This document shows positions 43,880 through 55,649 of a DNA stretch of 64,000 nucleotides, in pieces. Made by a program: the position numbers and the translations under genes. Numbering within the stretch: the stretch's first letter is position 1; every line of letters starts with the position of its first letter. Below the pieces are notes generated by a model. That model made no database searches. It was not told the DNA's origin and worked only from the letters and a program-made list of their open reading frames with translations. Source of the stretch: Apostichopus japonicus (Eukaryota; Echinodermata; Holothuroidea; Aspidochirotida; Stichopodidae); NCBI RefSeq assembly GCF_037975245.1, contig NC_092583.1, forward strand, positions 4,747,264 through 4,811,263. Direction: 5' to 3'.

Positions 43880-45284
43880 CACGCAAAAAAATGGAGTGTT
43901 GAATTTTAACACTTTCCAGGTGTAACCGTTCACCCTACACCTGAAGGGTTACTCTGACCCTGAGTAGGGTTACATAATTTATGTAGCGTGGATTTTTTAA
44001 CACCTGCAGAAGTGTACTTTCAGTTCGAGCATTCTGATTGGTCAAACCTCCCGTCAGCTGGATTCTTAGTGTAAGTTAAGTGTTTAAACGATACCACGGT
44101 ACCGTGGACACCCATTTACCGTACCTAGCAATACTTGTACCAGTTTGTCGACATTTATCGTTACTAAATGTACTATAGTAACCACAGCCATATAAACGTT
44201 CAAGCCACAAAACGTTACGTACTCAGTGTGCGAGAACGAGCTACAATGGCATGAAAATGACGTTATAGGAGACTGGGGCCTGGAAGAATTGATTGAAAAA
44301 TTCGAAGGTATGTTTTGAAATTATGTAAGTGTACGTGACAAGAACGAGATATGCTTAGAGACCCACGACTAAGCTGGATAGACGAATGCATTTGAATCGC
44401 TTGCGTTACGTAGACCTAACGTTAAAGTCATACTATAAGTTAATATAATAGGCTAGCTGCTGTTTGTCATAGTCAACTCATAATTGTCAACGAATCAGTG
44501 TAGCCTACATACAAGTAAACATTAAACGGAATTGCCTTCGGACGGACGGAGGACTTTGGTCTAGGCCTTTATTGTAATCTAGTGCATTCTATTCCTTTTT
44601 GTGCGTTAACCGTAACTTCGTATACCCTGCGAGTCACTTTTTTAATTAGTACTACTTCTAGGCCTAGTATTAGTAGGGTATACTTAGGCTATTTCAAGAC
44701 AATGCATTTTAAATAGCATCGGGCATGGGCCTATAGTTACGCTGGTACTATGTTCAATAAGGGATAAACATATATTCATGTAATGCAATATATAATTACC
44801 ACTAATTGCCATTTTAGCTTGTAAGTTGTAGCAAGTAGGCCGAAGCTGATGTGGATTGGTGATACTTTTAGACCTAGGCCCAACTATAATTTAGCTATCT
44901 TATGAAAATGATCTAGCTGTTATAATTCATATCAATCTACACAATTGCATACAGTGGGAGTGAGCATTGTTTTAAGCATTAATGTTAACATGATGCATTG
45001 GTTATAAAAGTTGCCTACCTTGTCTGATGAAAGTTTAATGCAAGTTCCTGTTTTGACAAGTAATCACTATAGGCCATCTGGCTTTCTAGATTCAAACGTA
45101 CTTGAAGAAGTTAGAATCACAACTGATTAAATTGTGTGCATTTTTTTAAGGAATGTTCATGTTTTGTGAGGGGTACATGTAAAAAACTGCTTATACTCCA
45201 AGAAGGTTTTAACACAACTTCATTATGATGGGAATTTTCTTTTCTTTTCTTTGTTGTTACTTAGGAAGCATCAACTTGGAATTC

Positions 45285-45570
45285 TATTTGCAAAAGATTT
45301 CAGAAAGACCTCAGCAATATGTGTTACTTCTTGGAGGAAGCAAAATACACCCCAAGCAGTCATTTGTGATCATCCAGAGACATGCCCTACCCCAGAGGAC
45401 ATTTATGAAGCCATTGATGTTTGCTTCAAATTATTCTACGTGTTAAATCTGAATTATACCAAATTGCAAGTCTCGGTGGCTGGGAATTTTTCCAAAAAGT
45501 TGTCTACAAGTTGCCTGGTGGTGTGAAACGCAACCAGATTCGAGATTTTTATGCTCACCGTGCCGACAAA
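45285..45570 (+). pseudogene. Broken coding remnant, homologous to the one at 3,897-4,136
   Basis: Three successive frames give ISERPQQYVLLLGG and FVIIQRHALPQ, then EDIYEAIDVCFKLFYVLNLNY, then GWEFFQKVVYKLPGG. The joins need at least two frame changes, so the gene is dead. An acceptor-like 'ttgttacttag' precedes it at about 45,263. The matching order of motifs in the other element is given there. The family is one I associate with transposon-borne genes in invertebrates and fish, without a precise name. Confidence 0.55.
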
Positions 45571-45579
45571 AAAAGACAA

Positions 45580-46080
45580 AGTTACTGCAGTTTACCAGTT
45601 GTCATAAACAGAACTCCATGTTTCCTCATCTCACGGATCAGAATGTATGTAAAGTTGCTGCTTATTTGGAATTGTCTTTGGGAAGAGTTTTTTTCTTTGT
45701 GTTTAATTTGGAATACCAAAGGCACGAGCCAACAACAAAGACAAAGTAACTGCAGTGTAGCAGTCATCATAGACAGTACTCCACGTTTTCTCATCCCACG
45801 GATCAGCATATATCTAAAGTTGTTGCTTATTTGAAATTGACTTTGGGAAGAGTTGTTTCTTGCGTTTAATCTGGAATACCAAAAGGCATTTGCCAACAAC
45901 AAAGACATAGTCACTGTAGTGTAGCAGTCATCATACACAGCACTCAATGTTTTCTCATCCCATGGATCAGAATTTTTCTAAAGTTGTTGCTTATTTGAAA
46001 TTGACTTTGGGAAGAGTTGTTTCTTTGTCTTTAATCTAGAAACCAAAAGGCATGTGCAAAAAAATAAAGACCAAGTAACT
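45580..46080. repeat. About 165-bp tandem repeat in the copy 2 transposon
   Basis: 'tactgcagtttaccagttgtcat' and its variants recur near 45,581, 45,747, 45,911 and 46,076 (partial). The reading frame through them is a by-product. Confidence 0.7.
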
Positions 46081-46549
46081 GAACTGTAGCATTTGAAAAT
46101 GTTGGCACTTTTAAGTTGACTTAATTCCACAAGACAATACTTTTATAGCCTAAATTGTTCGTTTTACATTTACTGGGATAAAATAAATGGACCTCTGGAA
46201 TAGGAAGGTAGTAGGGTGTTTAATTGCTGAAAATCCCACATTCTGAATTGTTTGTGTTGTCATTGCTTTTTGCTCTTTCTTAAATGTAACTTTCTGCTGT
46301 GAGCGATTCAAACATGCATCCATATTGTTTACCTAATTACTAGGTAATAATTAACCTAAAACCTGTATAAAATATTTACTAAACGGGTGTGATGTAAACT
46401 TTTCTGGCAAAATTTTACATAACAGTATTGTATTTGCGTTACATAATAAACATTTAAAACTTTACAAACCAACAGTTAAATATACATCCAGAAGTATAAA
46501 CGAGAGAGCACTATTGTGTGTTGATAGTCCATTAAGTATCATCTTGACA

Positions 46550-46850
46550 CAGATGACAAATGAACACTATATGGTGGTAATTCTACTCACTGAAGCAGAA
46601 CTTTGACACCCAGAAGGCCAAAAAATGTGCACTAGAGTGTTAATTATACTCCCTGAAGTGCAATTTTGACACCCAGAAGTGCTAACAAATGAACACTTTA
46701 TGGTGTTAATTTTACATCCTGAAGTGTCATGTTGACACCCAGAAGTTTTAACAAATGAACACTTTATTGTGTTAATTTTACTCCCTGTAGTGTACCTTCA
46801 ACACCAGGAAGTGTTATTTTGACACTTGTATGGGTGTTGTTAAGGCAACA
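46550..46850. repeat. About 63-bp tandem repeat in the copy 2 transposon
   Basis: The units contain 'gacacccagaagt', 'aatgaacactttatggtgtt' and 'ttactccctgaagtg', repeated about four to five times. They resemble the subterminal words of the element. Confidence 0.7.
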
Positions 46851-46985
46851 CTCGCAAAGTGTTATATTATGTTACACTTCTGAAGTGTTAATTTAACCCG
46901 GTGGGTGTTGTCCCTAATCCAAACAGGGTGGGGTGTTAAATTCAACACTTTACGATTCAAATTTAACACTTCATTTTTTTGAGTG

Positions 46986-47125
46986 TATGCAGGCCCATTA
47001 TATATGCGGCCTATGCAGACCCTCTGTATATGTGGCCTATGCAGGACCTCTATATATGCAGACCTTCTGTATATACGGCCTATGCAGGCCATCTATATAT
47101 TCCACCTATGTAGGCCCATATAGGT
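46986..47125. repeat. 26-bp minisatellite, right part, copy 2
   Basis: About five units after the transposon, ending at 'cccatataggttccaaaatt' as in copy 1. Confidence 0.8.
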
Positions 47126-48535
47126 TCCAAAATTAAGATTGTCAACATTTGAGTCAACCATCTAGAACTTCTTTTCCTAATCTACTTTGAAATATTTTCT
47201 GGAAGAAATATTTGATTTGATTATTAGAACATAGGTCAAAAATGGTCAGGAAAATAGAACTTCATCACTTTGACTGACTATTCAGTTTGAAAATTAAAAG
47301 TGTTATTTCAAGTATAATTTAAGGTAAACAGAGATATTTTTTATTATTGGTGCTACATGATTTTTTTTTCTTTGGACTTTTTACTTTTCATGGAAAGATG
47401 TATTATGTCAAGATATTGTAAAGACATGAACTAAATGAAGGATTTAACGAGTCCATACAAAGTTCTTTCTCCGAGTTTTATGTTTTATTTTATTTTATGT
47501 TTTGTCTTAAACTTTCTAAGCCAGCGTATCAAAATGGCCATTTTCTCATCTCAAAATATTCCATCACATTGGAGATAATGTTTCTATGCTACTCTTCACG
47601 ACGCTGTGTTGTGGGGTATTCCCCCAACCCATCAGGGCATTGTGTAGACTACTTTTAGGACTCGTGCACCGTCAGCCCTCCTTTTGTAAATCTTAAACAA
47701 TTGCTATCATTTCTAATAATCACTTTTGGTATTCCAACCACCTCCTTCCCCCACCTGAAGAATATAAACCTGATGGAAAGGGGAGCATGGGGTGTTCATC
47801 CACTCGAAGAGTGTAAAACATCTGAAGACACTTAGGATGATAAGAAAGCCAAGTTATTCTTCACATGAAACTTGGGGAACCTTCCACTTCCGTGCCCCGG
47901 AACCCCCCTCTGTATCTCTCCCTCGCTCTATCAAGGCAATGAAGTCTCTTCTGTTGCGTGCGCTTCAGCAGAATGCTGACGTTTGTGTGTTTATGTACAG
48001 GATTCTACCTGTTTCTACACTACTTAACGCATATAAGTAATATAAAAATTACATTTGAGATTGTTAAATTAAGTCCACAAAAGGTGTTTCAAACTACAAG
48101 AAAATATCATATTTCAGAAATGAAAAGTATGCCAAAAAAACCCGTTCTTATTTCCCATAAGGTAAACTTCATTATTTGCTCTCGCAAAGCTGATGGTTAA
48201 AAAGAACAAGCATGCGCAATCAACCTGCATTGAACACGGTTATTCTGATGTGCTGAGCACTACTATGTGCTGATATGCTGTCCGTATCCGAGAGTTGTAA
48301 CGATATGTATAGTAAACTTTAATGGCGCCCTCTCTATTTTAGAGTATGTAGGCCGATCCGCCTGCGTCACAATGCGTTGCTGCGCCCGACGTGAACTACG
48401 AGCTACATTGCTTTCCGTACACACACATGTATATGTACGGATACGTCGTATAGTAATACATTCCTTACTGTGAAGGTATACAGACGGCGAGCCAGGATTG
48501 AAGCAGGGAACGGATAACGCGGCGCAAGTAATATC

Positions 48536-51500
48536 ATGGGTTGCCAACATTCAAAATGTCAGGTCAGGAGAGAGGAAAGAGGCTCAGGGAGCGTCAAAGA
48601 CAGAAAGGGAATCTTTTGGAACTGGATCGGGAGGAAGCGACGTGCAATGGTGAGTCGGAATTATAGCCTTGACCATATGCGTAAGGCCTATGTACAGTAT
48701 AGTGTATATGTTCTGTCTTACGGGTACACCGTAAAATTAATATCATCCCACGGCGCTTCCTCGCAATGATCCCGCCCATGTATTTCATCGTCTTCATTTT
48801 ATTGCAATTTATCTGTATTCCCTTGTAGTGATAAAATGGCTCTGTTTATGTCAGGTAATGTATTCGTTTAACCATGTAGCCAATTTTAAATAACCCCTAA
48901 CTTGTCTTGAGTCGGGAAAACGTCTGACGTCATCTATTTTAGTTCAACGGTGAGCATATGTTCCTAGGATAAGTCATTCGACTAAAATGTAAACTGCTTT
49001 TTCAATTCCCAATTAAAATGTTTTAGTTCAACTTAATCCTCCATATAAATCGTAATTCTAAAGCTGAACCCGCTGAGCTCTTAATTCCGTGTCCGATATT
49101 GCAGAGCTACCACCTAGTAGGCTACATTTCGTACGTTAACTCATGATAAATACGGTGTACGGGTTTTCCCTCAAAGAATACGTTTTTATTATGTTGAAAA
49201 TAATCCATAGTAATAATAATTATGCGTAAGAAAGAAACACTGTGATAAGAGAACAATCATAAATTTAAACGAGCAATAACCATACTAGTGAATGATACAT
49301 AGATGAATTACAATGTTGTTGCAATTGACAGTTCGCGGTAAACTTACAGCAAGTTTAAATTTATACCATTTATCTCAATGGGAATTAACTGTGTGATATA
49401 GCTTGGCGCGTGCCATGCATATCGGAAATGTTCATATATGTGATGACATTGGTACGTGTGTGTTCACAAGCTCTTCGTTCAGTTAGAAAAATAGTACACG
49501 AACGAATTAAAACTTTAATATAGCCATTAATAACCGAGAATTTTGTTTGAACTTGAGGACTTGGCAATACAGTAGGATGTAAAGGTAAGTTATAAAATAT
49601 GTGACAATTACTTATCGATTCCTTGACCAATGAAAAAAGTTCGTTGCACATCAATCTTATGACGTACTTAGCCAAGTCTAACATAAGGCTTAGTTCTACA
49701 GTAATGTTAACAGAGGCCTAACTACAGTCGTAGTGTACATGACAATGTGGCCTTGACGATGTCCATTTTACTTTCTTTAGACAAAATAGGTGTTACATAA
49801 ATGTAAATGATTCTTTCACATGCTTCTTACGTTGCTTTTCAGTTTATTTGCGTTCATGAATTTCAAATTGAGCATTGCCTATAATTATTTCAAATACCCG
49901 AGGTGCCCAAAGTTTTTATTTGTTAGCCTAACACAGTAACAGTTAGGCCTAAGTTCGATCTAGTAGATCTAGCATGTACATGCATTATGTTTAAGTTAAC
50001 TTAAACAAGTATTTTGTTGCCTATGAACTTTCATAAACATTTTCATAAATTTAAATTCACAAATTCCCTTCCGAAATACATACCAGTTTGGGATGTTCAT
50101 TCTTATGTTGTTATTAATTAAATGTCACATCATTGTTTTGTGCTGTAAAAATATTTGAATTAACATGACAGCCATGTTAATTCATTTGGGAGAGCCCTAT
50201 ATGCAGCTGTTGTTTTTATATGAACAGGATAGAGAATTTTATGAGAAATATGGAGATGTGTATATGGGTGGTGGGAAAAGTTCTAAGATTTCAAGATTTG
50301 TGAAAAATGTGAAAATCGTTTGAAACATTAAAAAGTTTGACCTAGTTTTGCGAATAAATCAGGAATATTCTTCATTTGTGTACAAATAAATAGCTTTACT
50401 TTGGTGGAACAGACTGGGGGAAGGGGAGTTGCATGTGCATAGGCCAAACAGTGGCCAAGCCCCTCTCCCAGTTAGTATGTTTGGAAAAAGGCCCTTGCAG
50501 AAAATCTGATCATGATGGAAGAAGAGGGAAGGTTCTTAGTGTGTCCCTGAAATTGGTGTTCATTAAGTTGTGTGGTGTAATTTATGTAGAATAAGATCAT
50601 TGGTTTGCCAGAGACTGTATTGGTGTCAGAACATCTCCCCAAACTATCTTTTCCTTCCCCCCTCCCCAGTGGATAAATACTGGGAATGGCTAGAAGACCT
50701 TAAAATATTTCAAAGGAATTTCTACAAGGGGGGAGGAGGGAGGGGGGGGGGGTGAGTGAAGGAAAAGTGATCAAGGCAATTCAAGGGAGAAAATGGCTTA
50801 CCTTCATTATAATATTCTGGGTGCATTGCTTGTACTTGAACCATGTATACATTACATCCAATGTCATTTATGTCAGTTCAATGGTGGTTGTAACTTTCCA
50901 GTTACTCAAATATAAAACGTTTTAACCATTCACGAAACCTGCCTTCTTTACTTAAGTTACTTTTTCATGATTTTTGCATACTACTTGACTATAGCCCTCC
51001 CCCTCCCTGTCCTTCTCTCCTAATCCAGAAACCTCAAAAAGTTTGGCATTTGACACGTAAGTATGTATGTACCTAGGGACTCATACATTTAGTTACAAGC
51101 ACTGTATATGTGGTGCAGCATCCCCTCACTGTTCATCCAGATTTTCTACATAACCAGGATTAAGTTATGACACCTTGCTTTTAAGAGTTGTTCCAACTTT
51201 GTCGTTTCAATTTCGATAGCAACAGACACATTAACAATATGGAATCAGTTTCACATCAGTAGTTTTTCATTTCTGCATTCGCTCATACAGGTTAAAATCC
51301 TGAAATCATCGGATGATGATGACGTTTCAACGACCACTTACTCCGAGCTGGTCACGTTGGATAAGCAAGGCCGTGCGAATACCAAAACATCTTTTGCTCG
51401 AAGAGCAGACGGCAGGCATGTTGCTGGTAACCGAGCACAGGAAACAGTGGAGAGAGGAGAGAGACTGCAGCAAGGTGGGTTCCCTTTTGTATGTTTGTAT

Positions 51501-54500
51501 GTATGTGCGTGTATGTGTGTATGTATGTTAGATCCTCCTGTAAGCAGGAACTCGCGAAGAAGCCATCATTGGCTTATTAAAGCCGCAATCTGACCGAAAA
51601 TCAGTCTCTTAGATTCATATTTAACGACCATGATTATGAATTGTCAATTGTCAACCACTCTGTAACTGGACGACATACATTAAATTATGGAGTGACTCAA
51701 ACTCAGGACCTTATGATTGAAAGGCACTGGCGTTAACCACTGAGCTAACCACTGAGCCTTTTAAGTAAAGCATTTGACCAGAGCTATTTCCAGGTTAAAA
51801 TTTATGAATTTCAATTTGAAAGTTATTATTAAATAATTTCAAGAAAATTTTCCTCAATTTTTGAAACACTCATATAACATGATTCCTCAATGAGCAAGAA
51901 AGGCAAGAAAAATTTAAAAAACCAAAGGAAGAAAGTAAGAAGTCCAAATGTGACTAATATGAGTCTATCTAGCATATACATGGTTTGAAGGGTTTCATTT
52001 TTAACGTTGATAGTAATTGAATGCAATTTAAATATGATATCTTTTTTCTATTCTTGTTTTTTTTTTGCCACATCAGCAGCAGCATCTCGTCCTGGGAAGA
52101 AAAGTCGATGTCCAACACCAGCATCGTCCGAGATTGCCGAAAATCGACCATTGAACAGAGTGATCGCAGTCCGACACAAAGATATATGGGTAAGCCCTCT
52201 TTTACATCAGCCGAATCCTCATGCGATGACTTCATACCAATAATTCCATCATGGAGGATGAGAAACAGGCCTGTTGAAGAGAAGGAATGTGATGTGACGT
52301 CAGAGGAGGAGGAGGAGGAGCAGGAGGAGGAAGTTGAAGAGGAGGAGGAGAATACTGTGGCCAATCAAGAACAAGGCAACGATTTAGCAAGTCATAGCGA
52401 GGAGCCAATTATCAATAGAAGAGGCGATGACGTCACATCACGGGAAGAGCCAGTGAGCGATTGGATTGCAGGAAATGGTTCCTGGCAAGATGGGAGACAG
52501 GATCAGATGGGAGAAGAACCAGTGACTACACCCATGTCAAGAAGAGCAGGCCCGGTACGAGGAAGTCTCAGGAGGGAGCAAACCAGAAGGCAGGAAGAAC
52601 TGAGCAATTCGAGAGCAATTGAAAAGCGAATGTCAAGAAGGGAATCAAAAAAATTAGGGAAAAGAGGGACGGAGCAGAAAAACAGAGAGAAGAAGAATCT
52701 CGCCCTCAGAGAAAGTTTAAAAGAAGAAGTCGTCAAAATAGAAGAGAAGATTAGAGTTCAGAAGGACAATGAACTGAAAGAACTTCTTAAGGATGAAAAG
52801 TTTGCAGAGGTTAAGAGACATAAAGAGAAAGAACAAAAGAGGAGAGAAGAGTACTTGAGAGAAAACGGATTCGTTTCTGAGGAGATTGACGACGAAGACA
52901 TAAGACAATTCAAATACAGAGCGATCCAGAGACAGATTGCTGAGAAGGAAGAGCGACGAAAGATTCAGAAGCAGCAGAGAGCAGAGGAAGAGAAGGGACT
53001 GGAAGAGGAAAAGAAACGAAACGAAGAGATGAAGTTGGAGAGATACTTTGAGCGGTTGAGACTGAAACGAGAGAATGAAAAACAACAGCTGAAGCAGCAG
53101 AGAGAGGAAGAGGAGAGGAGAGAGAAGGCGCTAGGGATCCTGGATGAAATAGAAACAATTGCAGAGATGAGGAAGAGAGAAACGAGAGCAAGACAAGATA
53201 AGAAGATGCAGCCAAAGAGATTATCAGAGGAAAGAAGACAAAGGTTGTCTGTTATTGATGAAAGTAATAGGGAGAGTGACAACTCATCTAACCGCAGCAG
53301 AAGTGAATTGCCGAGTGATTCTATTGACGATCTGTTACAGAGGAAGGTATTTATGAATTCTAAAAGCCATCCTAATTAATTTAAAATATCTTGCTTCAAA
53401 TATGACAGCGAAAATAAATGTACCCTGTGATATGGTTTAGCATTTAGTTTTTATACCTGGCGCAGTTTCTCCTAAAATCGCTGACCAACTTACTTAAGTA
53501 CTCAATAGTAGAAATAAAGCAAATAAATAAAATGATACATGTGGAACACAGTAGGCAGGCATTAAGGGTGGGGAATTGGGGGGTGGGTTGGTAGGGGTGA
53601 AGCATAAGTTGTTTGCTGGCAGGTATGGTGTAATATATACAATCATTGTTCCCACTTTGGAAAATGCTACAGCAATTTTTCGATAATAAAGCAAATCCTC
53701 CCTACCCTACTTAACCAAAGGAATATGGACTAGTTGCTTAATGCTTTAATCACATCTTACAACTATCCGCAGGTTAAAAAAAATCAACCTCCTTCCCAAC
53801 CAGACCAGAGGAGCGCCGTCAAGACGAGAGAGGTTTCTGGGAGAGGACACAGGGTTGGTGAACTTGTTAGCCAGAGCATCGGCTTTAGTAATGTGAGTGA
53901 GAAATTATCAGTCTTGTCCTTGAATGTTGGTAATGTTAAACAAATGATGATTTAGTTTACCGAACTCCCATGTTCTCTTATATTTGGGACCTGGGACTGA
54001 TCAGCTTAAAGTGGTGAGGAATGTAAAGGGTCATGGGAGAAGGTGCAGGGTGATGTGTGGGGGGAGGGGAGGGAGACAGGTGGAGGGGTTGCATCCCCTA
54101 AAGAGGGTACCATCTCAAAGTTCAGTGCTGCAATCAAGTCATGTTGCACATGATTTCTTTCTTGTCCAATGTTCCTGTGCAAAGTCCCGACAATAGGGAT
54201 GATTTTTGCCAAATATGATAACTGAGGAGGGAGGATGGGAAGGGCTTACCCATTCTGACCCAATTTCTTCACATTTGTTGTAATTTAAATTTGAGCAAAA
54301 TACACAATCTAAAATCCAATGGCTCTCATCTTTTTTACTCCCACCTTACATCCTCGAACCTTTCTTGGTTTGAAACCTCACATTACGTCACAAATGGTTT
54401 GGCAATGCCCGACTCTTTCTTCCATCCTGATATACCGTGAAATGTATTTTACCCTGTTTGTGTTCACAGTTCAACAACAGATACCAAAGTAGGTTTCATG

Positions 54501-55048
54501 CATCTCGCTTCCCTGCTGCCATTACCAAATCAGTTCGGCCTCTAAGGGTCCATGCCAACCCAACCCACAGCCCACACTGGACAACAGGCAGTGACTTCTC
54601 TAGACACCAGGCACTCAACGGTCAGAACAACAGACCACAACCATCAACTGTGACGAACCAGAGAGATAAACCAACTAGACCAAAAGCTGCAGTTGGGGAA
54701 CGTCCACCAGTTTCCTCAGTTGGAAGCATCCCGGAATCTGCAAGACTATTCTTCCAACGCAACACCGGCAGTAAATCCCATGACTCAGACTTGGCCCTAG
54801 AGGAAACTTTAGTGTCCCCACCCCCATTTTCCCCTCCCCTCCTCCTTTCCCCTTCCATTTCCAACCATGCTGCCTTCTCACCCCCTTTTTTCTGCTTTTT
54901 TTCTTCTTTATTGGATTTTTTTCCATTTTTTCCATTTTTTCCATCTCCCCACCCTCTCCCCTCCCCATCCAGAAGTTTTTCCAAAATAATTATTTGTCGC
55001 TTTTTTTTTTTAAGGATGTTCTCATTTTTTCTTAAATTCACCCTTTAA
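48536..55048 (+). pseudogene. Coiled-coil gene, copy 2 (five exons, two frame lesions)
   Basis: The exons are 48,536-48,649, 51,291-51,474, 52,077-53,346, 53,773-53,892 and 54,470 to the end of the last frame. Splice sites and the MGCQHSK start are kept. In exon 3 one base is missing near 52,139-52,146 ('gaaaatcg' against 'gatatatcg' in copy 1); spliced normally, this gives a stop at 52,241-52,243 and a product of about 154 residues. Beyond the lesion the correct frame is open for over 400 codons. In exon 5 a second single-base loss near 54,758-54,761 removes the stop and extends the frame to 55,048. Both lesions could be real or assembly errors; the first decides whether the gene works. An internal ATG (MGKPSF or MRNRPVEEK) could give a shortened protein without the lipid anchor. 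Confidence 0.75.
52077..53346 (+). pseudogene. Copy 2 exon 3 (frameshifted coiled coil)
   Basis: From about 52,150 to the donor 'aag|gtattt' it reads as copy 1 does, with a shorter, mixed Glu run, a 12-base in-frame loss at the YRQKKQKEEEQ region, and other in-frame differences. An open frame that starts upstream in the intron at 52,021 (MQFKYDIFF) exists only because of the lesion and uses intron sequence, so it is not taken as the start. Confidence 0.75.
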
Positions 55049-55182
55049 ATCCCCCCCCCCCCACTACTGCTGACTTTAGGGTAAAAGTTTTGGGTCATTT
55101 CTGGGTTGAACTGTTTGGGAGTAACATCAGAAATTAATATAGCCTTATGAGATTCTAATTTTAGTCAGGGATGTTCATAATA

Positions 55183-55510
55183 ACTGCTGCTCTTTAAAGT
55201 GAAAAACTGTGAGAAATGAAACCAAGTGATGTCTGAGTCGAAATGTGTTGCGGCAAAAGAACAGATGGAAACCAATATAGCCTCTGAGAATGAACGTTGA
55301 TCAGGACTGTTAGTAATAGCTGCTCTTTGAAAGTGGGAATCGTGAGAAATGAAACTGATTTATATCTGGGTCAAGGTTTGTTTGGAAATGGAACTGATGG
55401 AAGCCACTGTAGCCTTCTCAGAATGAAATTTCAGTGTTAAAGGACTTTTAATAAAGCTGCTCTTTGAAAGCAAGAATCATGAGAACTAAAACCTAAAGTA
55501 AAAGTTTAAG
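55183..55510. repeat. About 135-bp tandem repeat, copy 2
   Basis: Unit starts 'gctgctcttt' lie at about 55,183, 55,319 and 55,455, as in copy 1. The AATAAA of the first unit in copy 1 reads AATATA here; the later one (55,450) is kept. Confidence 0.75.
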
Positions 55511-55649
55511 TCAAGGAAGAGAACCATGTGCAATGATACTAAAACTACATATTTTGTAAATTAAATTTCAATCAATACATTTGCAATTTAAGATAAAACT
55601 ACTTACCCTGTTTACTGTGCTCCCGTTTATGCATTGTATCTACAAATCT

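Larger units (their letters stand above)
43880..46985. mobile_element. 3.1-kb DNA transposon with CAC(G/T)CAAAAAAATG inverted ends
   Basis: The left end CACGCAAAAAAATGGAGTGTT and, inverted, the right end CACTCAAAAAAATGAAGTGTT are flanked by TA. Subterminal 'gtgttaaattcaacac'-type words are frequent near both ends. It interrupts the same minisatellite as the element at 1,116-6,285 but shares no obvious DNA with it beyond the CAC end. A broken coding remnant at 45,285-45,570 matches the peptide of that element. Tandem repeats of about 165 bp (45,580-46,080) and 63 bp (46,550-46,850) fill the rest. Confidence 0.75.

Noticed and set aside
52021-52076. Start of the 452-residue frame of copy 2 in what is the intron
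   Set aside because: This part is intron in copy 1, with a polypyrimidine tract and AG acceptor. The long frame is created by the one-base loss in exon 3.
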